Source of the DNA: an uncultured Paracoccaceae bacterium
GTDB lineage: Bacteria > Pseudomonadota > Alphaproteobacteria > Rhodobacterales > Rhodobacteraceae
Length of the DNA: 64,000 nt
Direction of reading: 5' to 3'
Assembly: GCA_947498985.1 (NCBI GenBank)
Contig: CANMMF010000002.1
Location: forward strand, 62,001 to 126,000
Part shown: positions 8,087 to 16,496 of the stretch, in pieces
Layout: each line of letters starts with the position of its first letter
Numbering within the stretch: the first letter of the stretch is position 1
The notes under the pieces: generated by a model
What the model was told of the DNA's origin: nothing
The model's input: the letters and a program-made list of their open reading frames with translations, nothing else
Databases searched by the model: none
Position numbers and translations under genes: made by a program

Positions 8087-8542
8087 ATGGATTACGAGAG
8101 CGTTCTTATCTACTGGATCAATCTGGTCAGCTTCCAATCCCGCAGGGAACTTTCGCGCCGGTTCGCCGAGGCCGGGGAACAAATCGCCGCAGAGGAGTGG
8201 GCATGCCTGTTGACGCTTTGGAAAAATGGGCCTCTTTCGCCCAGTAAAATTGCTGAAGGCACGGTGCGAGACAGGACAACTTCAACGCGCCTAATCGATC
8301 GGCTGGAAAGAAAAGGTATCGTGAGGCGTGTCAGCGATGAATCAGATAGGCGGCGCGTGATCGTGGAACTTACGGAGAGAGGTGAAAGCCTGCGCGAAAT
8401 CTTGGTGCCGATTGCCAAAAAATACATCGGCGAAGCGACAGGCGATATCGATCCTGAACATCTTCGAATTTCACTGGAGACAGTAAGAAAGATCTCACGG
8501 CGTCTGGACATGTTGGCCAAGAAAACACGAACTTCTGCTTGA
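8087..8542 (+). CDS. MarR-family transcriptional regulator
   Basis: A 151-residue winged-helix repressor-type protein. Residues 1-30 form a dimerisation helix (MDYESVLIYWINLVSFQSRRELSRRF shape). The DNA-binding region follows, with a recognition helix in VRDRTTSTRLIDRLERKGIV and the wing RRVSDESDRRRVIVELTERG, the classic MarR signature. A C-terminal dimerisation helix closes it. The ATG at 8087 begins the family-like sequence; an ATG at 8039 would overlap operator site 2. It is divergent from the 7944-5104 cluster. MarR proteins often sense phenolics, quinones or oxidants; no reactive cysteine is seen, so a ligand is more likely than thiol oxidation (inference). Confidence 0.92.
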   Translation: MDYESVLIYWINLVSFQSRRELSRRFAEAGEQIAAEEWACLLTLWKNGPLSPSKIAEGTVRDRTTSTRLIDRLERKGIVRRVSDESDRRRVIVELTERGESLREILVPIAKKYIGEATGDIDPEHLRISLETVRKISRRLDMLAKKTRTSA

Positions 8543-9080
8543 TCGATATCGAGCTGCCAGCCGTACAGCGCACATCATCAAGAGCGACCGTTCAAAGATC
8601 GCACAGCGTTGGTCAAAGAGGGCTCTCTGCGGCCCTCGGATGCAGCGCGGCATCGGAATGGTTTGGCGCGCACTGCGGGGCAAGGACGGCCCAAAGCCGC
8701 CGTCCGACCAGATGTTCCGATGCCGCAGCCGCAGCCCGCTTTGCGGTCATTCGCTGCAAGCGCAAAACCTGCACGAGGCTGAACTCACACATCGCGGGAC
8801 GACGCTGCTATTCGCTGTACCACGCACGAAGGTCTGTTTCATCCCGGCATGCTTTGGAAGCGCGGTCGTACATGGATCGGACATGGCATATGTTCATACG
8901 TCGGCACCGGCTCGCTCAGCATCGTCAAAATCATCGCGTTAAACACTCGGCAAACATGCCGACGGGCCAGTTGAACTGGAAGACCACCGATACGAAGGGC
9001 GCGGCGCTGGTGAGCCTCCGCGAGGTGGATCCAAGGCTGGCTTGCCCAAACGGTTCGTTCTAGCGCATCCTGTCTATATC
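8543..9080. other. Gap without a supported gene
   Basis: About 540 bases between marR and the pentapeptide gene. It contains dispersed repeat copy 4 and several short overlapping frames. One frame ending at 9063 has a vaguely protein-like tail (LNWKTTDTKGAALVSLREVD) that may be a gene relic, but I cannot assign it. No RNA gene seen. Confidence 0.4.
8684..8803. repeat. Dispersed two-hairpin repeat, copy 4
   Basis: The upstream hairpin GGACGGC-CCAAA-GCCGCCGTCC lies at 8684-8705. The core at 8730-8757 reads CGCAGCCCGCTTTGCGG then TCATTCGCTGC, with a perfect inner stem CCGC-TTT-GCGG. The 3' side (GAACTCACACATCGCGGGAC) resembles copy 3. This is the best-preserved full-length copy of the four. Confidence 0.75.
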
Positions 9081-10817
9081 ATGACTGACGGTTCTGACAT
9101 CGCTGAACGGCATCTTGAACGCATCCGTACGCTGACGCAGGCAGCGCGCGGTATCTGGTTCACATATCTCAGCGTCCTCGCCTTCATCAGTATCACGCTT
9201 CTTGACCTCGACGATGCCGATTTCTTTGCGCTTGACCGAAACGTCGATCTACCGCTGGTAGGTGTCGCGGTGCCCGTGATCCCATTCCTGTTCTTTGGCG
9301 CGGCGCTTGTGACAATGACCTATGCTTATATGCACGTTACGCTGGAGCAGCTATGGGCAGCGTTGGGTCAGGCGCCAACACAAATTGACGGCGAGCCGCT
9401 GACGAACCACACGCCGCCTTGGTTGGTGCTCGGCGCAGCGCTTTTTGTGCGTCGACGGCTCCGCCGCGATGAACCTTCGCCCGCGGAGCAAGGAAAACTG
9501 GGCGTATTGGGAATGATGACTTCCTTCCTGCTCCTATTTCTTGCCGGGCCCGCTCTTGTCTGGGGGCTTTGGCTTCGCTCGCAAACTGTACATCTGGCCT
9601 GGCTCACCATCGCTGTGGGGGTGTTTGCGCTTGGGTGTCTTGTGATCGGTTGGATGAGCCTTGCGTCCATGCACGGCCAGCTGGGTGGCCGACCGCAGCG
9701 ACGCCGCCGGGTCTTGCAGATGGTCATATTTGCGGTGGCGACCTGCCTCACGCTCGCGGTGTCGATGACACGGACACAGTGGGATCCGTTGGGGCCGTCA
9801 GTTACCCGGCATCCCGATGACCCGGCCTTTATGCAGCGGGTCGGGAACTGGTTTCGACCTGCCGTGGCGGATTTGACGGGTGTGCGGCTGACAACAATGA
9901 CGCCGGCATGGCGACCCCACGACGAGGCGCTCAGAACGTTCCGGCGGGACTGGTGCGCCGACGTGTCCAATCCCGGTTGCCTTGAGCAAGGCCTGGAGAA
10001 CGGAGAGCTCAACGGAGCCTTCGACGCCGCGCGCACGCGTGAGATCGCGACAATGACGAAGCCCGATCTAAGCGGACGGAATATGGATCACGCCAACCTT
10101 TCCGCGGCGTTCCTGCCCGGAGTGATGCTGAACGGCACGCACCTTCACCGCGCGGACATGCACAGCGCGCAAATGGAGGGAGTCCGGGCCAGGGAGGCTG
10201 ATATGACAGCGTCGGTCTTGATCAACGCACGCCTTGACACGGCCGACATGCGTCGTTCGACACTCGTCGGTGCGGCGGCCCACGATATGACGGCCGTTAA
10301 TGCTAATTTCGTCTCAGCCGACCTGCGCCTTGCAAACCTAACCAACGCGGATTTTCGCCACACCATTTTGAGTCACGTCGATTTTTCCGGCGCAAATCTG
10401 GACCAGACCCGCTTCGACGGGGCGATCCTGGTTCGGGCTCGTTTCGCCTACACCCAACTTCGCGGAACGGCACTCGACCGCGCCGACCTCAGTGGCGCGG
10501 ACTTCTCGCAATCGCGGCTCGATTTCGCGCGGTTCTCGGACGTCAAGCTGACCTCGGCAAAGTTTGTCGACGCAATCGTGGGCTGGACCTACATCGAAGG
10601 CCGCGCCGACCGGCCGGTCGGGCGGGTCGACTTTGCCGGCGCGGCGCTGCTTGGTGTGACTTTCCGCAATCTCGATCTGTCGCAGGCTACCTTTGAAGGG
10701 TCGGAACAACTAAACCAGACGTTCGCCGATGGCAGCGTCCTCGTGCCAGACGGCATAGCGCGACCCTGCCATTGGTCGGACGAGGTCTTGACCGAGTTAG
10801 AGTATCAGCGCCATTGA
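9081..10817 (+). CDS. Membrane-anchored pentapeptide-repeat protein
   Basis: About 578 residues. The N-terminal half has roughly five transmembrane segments (IWFTYLSVLAFISITLL, LVGVAVPVIPFLFFGAALV, MTSFLLLFLAGPALVWGLWL, WLTIAVGVFALGCLVIGW, VLQMVIFAVATCLTLAVS). A soluble region follows, then from about residue 330 to 550 a long run of A(D/N)LxX-type pentapeptides (DLSGRNMDHANLSAAFLPG, ADLRLANLTNADFRH, ADLSGADFSQSRLDFARF). Such repeats form a right-handed quadrilateral beta-helix. The start at 9081 (MTDGSDIAERH) is chosen over 9042; neither has a strong ribosome binding site. No neighbour indicates function. A scaffold or envelope role is inference. Confidence 0.85.
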   Translation: MTDGSDIAERHLERIRTLTQAARGIWFTYLSVLAFISITLLDLDDADFFALDRNVDLPLVGVAVPVIPFLFFGAALVTMTYAYMHVTLEQLWAALGQAPTQIDGEPLTNHTPPWLVLGAALFVRRRLRRDEPSPAEQGKLGVLGMMTSFLLLFLAGPALVWGLWLRSQTVHLAWLTIAVGVFALGCLVIGWMSLASMHGQLGGRPQRRRRVLQMVIFAVATCLTLAVSMTRTQWDPLGPSVTRHPDDPAFMQRVGNWFRPAVADLTGVRLTTMTPAWRPHDEALRTFRRDWCADVSNPGCLEQGLENGELNGAFDAARTREIATMTKPDLSGRNMDHANLSAAFLPGVMLNGTHLHRADMHSAQMEGVRAREADMTASVLINARLDTADMRRSTLVGAAAHDMTAVNANFVSADLRLANLTNADFRHTILSHVDFSGANLDQTRFDGAILVRARFAYTQLRGTALDRADLSGADFSQSRLDFARFSDVKLTSAKFVDAIVGWTYIEGRADRPVGRVDFAGAALLGVTFRNLDLSQATFEGSEQLNQTFADGSVLVPDGIARPCHWSDEVLTELEYQRH

Positions 10818-10835
10818 CGAGGCGTCTTCGACGCG

Positions 10836-11018
10836 ATGCCCTACACACCATCATGGAGTGCCGTCGTTCCCGAAGCATTTTTGAACGTCATTCCCGAGCC
10901 GCTCCCCAGCGATTGTATCATTCATCCTTTCGATGACGAGGCGTGGCGAACAGATGAGCGCGCATTTTTTGAGCGGCGGCAGGTCAAACTGGACGAAATA
11001 TCGGAAGCACTAAGATAG
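10836..11018 (+). CDS. Possible small hypothetical protein
   Basis: A 60-residue frame beginning 18 bases after the pentapeptide-protein stop, same strand. Composition is plausible (PLPSDCIIHPFDDEAWRTDE, then a charged helix FFERRQVKLDEISEAL), but the ribosome binding site is weak and no family is recognised. It may be a real small protein or a relic. The bases after it up to 11252 hold nothing I can support. Confidence 0.3.
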   Translation: MPYTPSWSAVVPEAFLNVIPEPLPSDCIIHPFDDEAWRTDERAFFERRQVKLDEISEALR

Positions 11019-11252
11019 GGGCCGGGTGAGCAGTCCGGTAGCGCAGTATTCGAATGCCGCCTTTCATCCGAGCCGCAGCATCGGTGACATTGGGCTCAGA
11101 GCTGTCATTTACCGCATCATGCTGCGGCGCAGAAAGCGCATAAGCCCTTTTATGCCAAACTGCCAGTAACGATACGAACCCCACTTTCGTATCTGGTCAC
11201 GTCTCATTCGCAGCCAACGAACCCGACCTGACACCCGCCAAACCCCAGCTTC

Positions 11253-12938
11253 CTACCCCAGCAACCGTCGCGCAATAACCTGGGCCTGGATCTCGGCGGC
11301 GCCTTCGAAGATGTTCAGGATCCGGGCGTCGCAGAGGATGCGGCTGACCTTGTATTCCAGCGCAAAGCCGTTGCCGCCGTGGATCTGCAACGCGTTGTCC
11401 GCCGCCGCCCAGGCCACACGCGCACCGAGCAGCTTGGCCATGCCGGCCTCCAGATCGCAGCGCCGGCCGGCGTCTTTCTCGCGGGCGGAGAAATAGGTGA
11501 GCTGGCGGGCCACCATGATCTCCACCGCCATCATCGCGAGCTTGCCGGAGACGCGTGGGAAGTTCACCAGCGCCTTGCCGAACTGCTTGCGGTCATGGGC
11601 GTATTGCATGCCCACATCGAGCGCCGATTGCGCCACGCCGATGGCGCGGGCGGCGGTCTGGATGCGGGCGCTCTCGAAGGTCTCCATGAGCTGCTTGAAG
11701 CCGCGGCCCTCCTCGCCGCCCAGCAGGTTCTCGCCCTTGACCCTGAAGTCGTCGAAATTGACCGTGTATTCCTTCATGCCGCGATAGCCCAGCACCTCGA
11801 TCTCGCCGCCCGAAATGCCTTCATCCTGCCAGGGGGCCTCATCCGTGCCGGGCGTCTTTTCGGCCAGAAACATGCTCAGGCCCTTGTAATTGTCGGTGTC
11901 GGGCACCGTGCGCGCCAGCACCGTCATCACATGGGTGCGCGCGGCATGGGTGATCCAGGTCTTGTTGCCGTTGAGGATCCAGTCGCCATTGTCGTCCCTG
12001 ACGCCCCTGGTGCGCAAGGCGCCCAGATCGGAGCCGGTATTGGGCTCGGTAAAGACCGCGGTCGGCAGGATCTCCCCGGACGCGAGACCCGGAAGCCACT
12101 TTTCCTTTTGCGCGTCGGTGCCGCCCGCGATGATCAGCTCGGCGGCGATCTCGGAGCGCGTGCCAAGAGAGCCCACGCCGATATAGCCGCGGCTCAGCTC
12201 TTCGGAGACGACACACATCGACGCCTTGGACAGGCCAAAGCCGCCATGTTCCTCGGGGATCGTCAGGCCGAAGACGCCCATCTCCGCCAGATCCTCGATG
12301 ACCTGCATCGGGATCAGCTCGTCCTTGAGGTGCCAGTCATGGGCGTAGGGCTCGACCTTTTCGACGGCGTAGCGGCGGAACTGCTCGCGGATCATCTCAA
12401 GCTCGTCATCGAGCCCGGTCCGCCCGACGGTGATCTCGGCGGAGCGTTCGTCCATCAGCGCCACAAGTCTCGTGCGCGCATCCTGGCTGTTACCGCCTTG
12501 CGTCAGCGTCATGATCTCGGGCGCCATCAGCGCGCGCATGTCGTCCTGGGAAAGACCCATGTCCTGCAGGCGGACAATCTCGCCCTGGTTCATCAGGATG
12601 CCGCCATAGATCTGCCAGAGGTACTCGCCGAAGGCGATCTGGTGCAGCAGCTGCTCGACCTCGCCGAAATCGCCCTCCGCCTGCAGCCGCTCCGCCCATC
12701 CCTGGATCTGGCGCAGCGATTCGAGATAGGTGGCGAACCAGGCGAGCCCGTGGGCCGCGGTCTGATGCGTCTCGAGCGCGCCTGCCGACACGCGCCCGTC
12801 GACGCTGACCATCTCGCGCACCGAAGCGCGGGCTTTCTCGAACACCTCGGCCACCGGGGCAATCGCCGCGCCGGTCAGGCTCAGAAGGTCCGGCAGGATC
12901 GCACTGCGCAGGTTCAGGTCTTGTCCATCATGGGGCAT
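11253..12938 (-). CDS. mcd: (2S)-methylsuccinyl-CoA dehydrogenase
   Basis: A 561-residue FAD enzyme of the acyl-CoA dehydrogenase family, oxidising (2S)-methylsuccinyl-CoA to mesaconyl-CoA in the ethylmalonyl-CoA pathway of acetate assimilation. The usual family core begins near residue 180 (TGLDDELEMIREQFRRYAVE) and shows TIPEEHGGFGLSKAS, TEPNTGSDLGAL, KTWITHAARTHVMTVLARTV, YAHDRKQFGKAL and the C-terminal QIHGGNGFALEYKVSRILCDARILNIFEG. The roughly 170-residue N-terminal extension (ending in a QIAFGEYLWQIYGGI-type segment) is what separates Mcd from ordinary acyl-CoA dehydrogenases, which are about 380 residues. No other pathway gene lies nearby. Single gene on the minus strand. Confidence 0.88.
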   Translation of the reverse strand: MPHDGQDLNLRSAILPDLLSLTGAAIAPVAEVFEKARASVREMVSVDGRVSAGALETHQTAAHGLAWFATYLESLRQIQGWAERLQAEGDFGEVEQLLHQIAFGEYLWQIYGGILMNQGEIVRLQDMGLSQDDMRALMAPEIMTLTQGGNSQDARTRLVALMDERSAEITVGRTGLDDELEMIREQFRRYAVEKVEPYAHDWHLKDELIPMQVIEDLAEMGVFGLTIPEEHGGFGLSKASMCVVSEELSRGYIGVGSLGTRSEIAAELIIAGGTDAQKEKWLPGLASGEILPTAVFTEPNTGSDLGALRTRGVRDDNGDWILNGNKTWITHAARTHVMTVLARTVPDTDNYKGLSMFLAEKTPGTDEAPWQDEGISGGEIEVLGYRGMKEYTVNFDDFRVKGENLLGGEEGRGFKQLMETFESARIQTAARAIGVAQSALDVGMQYAHDRKQFGKALVNFPRVSGKLAMMAVEIMVARQLTYFSAREKDAGRRCDLEAGMAKLLGARVAWAAADNALQIHGGNGFALEYKVSRILCDARILNIFEGAAEIQAQVIARRLLG

Positions 12939-13064
12939 CGGGCGCCTCCTTTTTCGCTGTCTTGCAGCATCTACCTATTTCGCAGTCGCAGCGCAACATA
13001 AATACCATAACGTGCGGCCAATTGTTCAATTGTTGCGCGCGCAATTCGGTGCGGTGCTGCGTCC

Positions 13065-13847
13065 GTGACCATGTTAAGCGAGATCATGGAAACCGTACTG
13101 GCCGATCTGACTTTGCTGCAACTGATCTCTGCACTTGGAATTGCCGTGCTTGCGGGCATCGTCAAGGGGGTGGTCGGATTTGCCATGCCGACGGTGATGA
13201 TCTCGGGGCTGTCGAGCGTGCTGGCCCCCGATGTGGCGCTGGCCGCGCTGATTCTGCCCACGCTGGTGACCAATGGCATGCAGGCTTTGCGGCAGGGTCT
13301 GGCCGAAGCGCTGGCCTCGATGCGCCGCTTCGGGGTGTTTCTGGGCGCCGGGCTCTGTGCGCTGCTGGTGTCGTCGCAACTGGTCGCCATCCTGCCCTTG
13401 CGCGCCCTGCTGCTGGCGATCGGTCTGCCGGTCACGCTGTTCGGTCTGGCCCAGCTCGCCGGTTGGCAGCCGAGGCTCTCGCAAAGCCGCCCCGTCGAGA
13501 TCGGGCTGGGCGGGCTGTCGGGATTCATCGGCGGCATGTCCGGCATCTGGGGGCCCACCACCGTCACCTATCTGACAGCGCTCGGCGTCGAAAAGCGCGA
13601 GCAGATGCGCGTGCAGGGGGTGATCTACGGCATCGGTGCGGTGGCTCTGGCGCTGGCGCATACCGGATCCGGCGTGCTGAACGCCAGCACCGTCTGGCTT
13701 TCCGCCGCGCTCATTCCACCGGCGGTGCTGGGCATGTGGCTGGGTGGGCTGGTGCAGGACCGGATCGACCAGCAGGCCTTTCGCCGCGCCACGCTGGCGG
13801 TGCTCGTCGTGGCGGGTCTGAACCTTCTGCGCCGGGCGCTTTTTTGA
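13065..13847 (+). CDS. TauE/SafE-family membrane permease
   Basis: About 260 residues and eight hydrophobic segments, matching the TSUP (TauE/SafE) family of anion or sulfite/organosulfonate exporters. The family hallmarks GIVKGVVGFAMPTVMISGLS in the first helix pair and GGLSGFIGGMSGIWGPTTVTYL in the second half mark the internal duplication. A start at the ATG at 13065 or 13086 is possible. Transcribed divergently from mcd (126 bases apart). Substrate cannot be told from sequence. The short downstream gene starts three bases after the stop. Confidence 0.88.
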   Translation: MTMLSEIMETVLADLTLLQLISALGIAVLAGIVKGVVGFAMPTVMISGLSSVLAPDVALAALILPTLVTNGMQALRQGLAEALASMRRFGVFLGAGLCALLVSSQLVAILPLRALLLAIGLPVTLFGLAQLAGWQPRLSQSRPVEIGLGGLSGFIGGMSGIWGPTTVTYLTALGVEKREQMRVQGVIYGIGAVALALAHTGSGVLNASTVWLSAALIPPAVLGMWLGGLVQDRIDQQAFRRATLAVLVVAGLNLLRRALF

Positions 13848-13849
13848 GC

Positions 13850-14167
13850 ATGCCGGAGCCCGACCACGCCGAAACCGTCCTGCGTCTTGTGGGGGCCGAG
13901 ATTGCGGGTTTCGACACCACCCTGCCCGCGGATGCCGCGCTGCTGGCGGAGTTTCGCGCGATGCAGGTCAAGCGCCCGCGCCCGATCACCGTGACCTTCC
14001 CGGGTGGTCTGATGCAGACCTGCTGGAGCGTCACACGCTCCGACGGAGCCTATTCGGTGCTCTATCTGCCGAGGGCGGGGTATTTCACGCTCTGCGTCGA
14101 CAGCGATTTCGGCCCGCTCGATTTCGGGGTGCATGGCCCGGCACTGGGATGTTTCGGATCGGTCTAG
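13850..14167 (+). CDS. Hypothetical protein downstream of TauE-like permease
   Basis: A 105-residue frame whose ATG lies two bases after the TauE-like stop codon, so it is probably cotranscribed and translationally coupled. Composition is that of a real folded protein (TVLRLVGAEIAGFDTTLPAD, ITVTFPGGLMQTCWSVTRSD, a beta-rich C-terminal half ending FGVHGPALGCFGSV). No signal peptide or membrane segment. I do not recognise the family. It converges with the protease gene ending at 14190. Confidence 0.65.
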   Translation: MPEPDHAETVLRLVGAEIAGFDTTLPADAALLAEFRAMQVKRPRPITVTFPGGLMQTCWSVTRSDGAYSVLYLPRAGYFTLCVDSDFGPLDFGVHGPALGCFGSV

Positions 14168-14189
14168 CCGGGAAACCGGCGCCGCGCCG

Positions 14190-16496
14190 TCATCCCTGAT
14201 TGTTGCGATCCACCACCGCCCCGGCGCTGTCATCCACCCGCAGTCCCGCGCGCGTGTTGCCGCGCAGATCATTGCCGACGATCTCGCCGCGGCCCTCGTC
14301 GAAGATCCAGACCCCGAAACCCTGATTGTCCGAGATCACGTTGCGCACGAGGCGCGGCCTGCCCTGCCCCGCGATGACAAAGCCCGCGCTCTTGTTGTTG
14401 GTGATGCGGTTGTCCTCGAACACGCCGCGCCCCTGATTGAAGACCGCGACGCCAAAGCCTTCGCCCTTGAGGATGCGGTTGCGGCGAAAGAGCGGGTCGG
14501 CGCGCGACTGGATGGCGATCCCGGCGCTGCCGCTGCCGCTGATCTCGTTGCCTTCGAACCGGCCCTTGCCACCTTGCTGCACGAGGATGCCCACATCCTC
14601 GCCCTCGAGGATCGCATTGCGCAGCAGCACCGGGGCTGCCCCGGTGGAGACCTCGACCCCGGCCAGCCGCGCGCCGGTGATCGTGTTGCCGAACAGACGG
14701 CCCTTGCCGCCCGAGAAGATCACCACGCCGCGGCCCTGGCTGTCGCGGATCCGGTTGTTGCGCACAAGCGGGTCGGCGCGGGTTTCGATGCGCAGCGCAT
14801 CGGTGGCGGTGCGAAAGAACACGTTGTCCTCGATGGTGCCGAGCCCGCCATCGCGCACCACGATCCCGCCGCCATCATGCAGCAGGTTGTCGCGGATGAC
14901 CGGGCTGGCGCTGGCGCTGATCTCGATCATCGCCGCCCCGCCGCGCGCGCTCATGTCATTGCCTTCCAGAAGCACCGCGCCGCCACGGATGCGCAACCCC
15001 GGCAAGCGCGCTGCCTCGTGGCGCAAGGCAAGGTTGGCGATGCGCCCGCCCGCGGCCTGCCAGTCGATGAGGATGGCGTCCTTGCCGCCCCAGAGGATCT
15101 GGGCGCGGTCGCCGACACCCACGATCTCGATGGGTTCGGTTACGGTCACCGCGCCGCCATAGCGGCCCGGATGCACCTCGATCCGGTCACCCGCGCCCGC
15201 CGCGGCCACCGCCTCGGCGATGCTTGTGTGATCGGCGCTGCCATCGGGTTTCACGATGTGCAGGACCGGCACGCGCTCGGGCTCCGGCGCCCTGCCTGCG
15301 TCTTTGTCGGGGTCCGGTGCCGCCACCTGGTCGCCCTTGCCGGATTGCACCGGCACGTCCGGGATCAGCGCCAGCGCGATGGTGGCGCTGACCGACGCGG
15401 CGGTGCCGGGGAAGTTGATCAGGATCGCTTCGAGGGCCGAGCGCCGGGCCAGCGGATCGCGTTCCAGCAGCGCATCGGTCAGCGCCAGCGCCGCACCGGC
15501 CTGCGGGTCGGGCGGCGCGGGGGTGGCGTCGACAACCGGCCCCGGCGCGGGTCCGGCCACGGCATCCGGTTCCGGCTCGGGCGGCGGCGGAAGAGGCGGC
15601 GGCGGAGGCGGCGGTGCTTCGATGGTGAACCCGATCTTCAGCGCCTCTTCGATGCTGGTGATCTTGTGCGCACCATTGAACCCGCCTTGCGGGCCAAGCC
15701 CCCCCTGATTGTGCAGCCCCATGACCCTGAGATTTCGCGCATCGAGCAGCAGAGAGCCAGATGAGCCAAAAGACGTCTCGCAGGTGTGGCGCAGGTTGGA
15801 GGCCGTCTCGGACACTTCCGCCTGACGGCGATGCACCTGGCAGGTCCCGGTGGAATATTGCTGCGGCGCGCCGTTGGGATGGTGGATCATCGTCATCGCG
15901 CGACGCGGCGTGAACGCGGTCTGCATATCCATCGGAACATGCCCGCCGGTCGCGGCATTGGCATCCCCGCCCAGCACCTGCAAAACCAAAGCGTCAAGCT
16001 CGCGCGCCGCGGCGACCTCGCGGTTGCCCACCAGAAAGGTCTGCACCTGCGCGGTCACATCGCGGTCGGTATAGCCGAAGTTCACCCGCGCCTCGCGCAC
16101 CACCGTAAAGCCCGCGGCCACCAGTTTCGGCTCGTAAAAACAATGATGGTTGGTCAGCAGCCGGTTGCCGGGCAGCAACGCGGCGGTGCAATGGGTGATG
16201 AGCGGGCTCCTGACCGTATGTGTGACCCCGTTGCGCACCATCTGGCGCGGCTCGCCATCCGGCGTCATCAGGCAAATATCGAGCCGTCCGACATGTTTGG
16301 CGACCTTGCGCACATCGTCGGGGGCTTCGGCAATCGGTCGCCAGAAGCCGCCCTGACGCTGGATATCGTCCACCAGCGCCTGCAGGGCCGAGGATTGCGT
16401 GTCCACCTCGAAGCCGAAATTGCACTCTTCCAGCGCCCGGGCGGGCTGCGCCAGAACCGCAATGACAAGCGCAATAATCGGGAGAATGAACCGCAT
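14190..16496 (-). CDS. Secreted trypsin-like serine protease fused to parallel beta-helix
   Basis: A 768-residue exported protein. Signal peptide at residues 1-21 (cleavage near ARALEE). Residues about 75-290 are a chymotrypsin/V8-like protease: histidine in LLTNHHC (about 117), aspartate in ELDALVLQV (about 168) and the nucleophile serine in FGSSGSLLLD (about 246). A proline-rich linker of about 30 residues (PPPPPPPLPPPP) follows. From about residue 430 to the end come repeated turns of a right-handed parallel beta-helix of the NosD/pectate-lyase-like kind (RDNLLHDGGGIVVRDGG, RNNRIRDSQGRGVVIFSGGK, GNTITGARLAGVEVS). The helix may bind polysaccharide or a surface target while the protease acts. 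Monocistronic. An all-one-gene fusion of these folds is uncommon. Confidence 0.88.
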   Translation of the reverse strand: MRFILPIIALVIAVLAQPARALEECNFGFEVDTQSSALQALVDDIQRQGGFWRPIAEAPDDVRKVAKHVGRLDICLMTPDGEPRQMVRNGVTHTVRSPLITHCTAALLPGNRLLTNHHCFYEPKLVAAGFTVVREARVNFGYTDRDVTAQVQTFLVGNREVAAARELDALVLQVLGGDANAATGGHVPMDMQTAFTPRRAMTMIHHPNGAPQQYSTGTCQVHRRQAEVSETASNLRHTCETSFGSSGSLLLDARNLRVMGLHNQGGLGPQGGFNGAHKITSIEEALKIGFTIEAPPPPPPPLPPPPEPEPDAVAGPAPGPVVDATPAPPDPQAGAALALTDALLERDPLARRSALEAILINFPGTAASVSATIALALIPDVPVQSGKGDQVAAPDPDKDAGRAPEPERVPVLHIVKPDGSADHTSIAEAVAAAGAGDRIEVHPGRYGGAVTVTEPIEIVGVGDRAQILWGGKDAILIDWQAAGGRIANLALRHEAARLPGLRIRGGAVLLEGNDMSARGGAAMIEISASASPVIRDNLLHDGGGIVVRDGGLGTIEDNVFFRTATDALRIETRADPLVRNNRIRDSQGRGVVIFSGGKGRLFGNTITGARLAGVEVSTGAAPVLLRNAILEGEDVGILVQQGGKGRFEGNEISGSGSAGIAIQSRADPLFRRNRILKGEGFGVAVFNQGRGVFEDNRITNNKSAGFVIAGQGRPRLVRNVISDNQGFGVWIFDEGRGEIVGNDLRGNTRAGLRVDDSAGAVVDRNNQG

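Noticed and set aside
8543-9063. Transposase relic between marR and the pentapeptide gene
   Set aside because: The protein-like tail near 9000 matches no transposase I know and no terminal repeats were seen.
11379-13001. Very long open frame antisense to the methylsuccinyl-CoA dehydrogenase gene
   Set aside because: High GC makes antisense frames stop-poor. It is low in protein-like features and fully overlaps a well supported gene.
14133-15764. Long plus-strand frame across the protease/beta-helix gene
   Set aside because: Repetitive arginine/aspartate-rich composition mirrors the antisense of beta-helix repeats.
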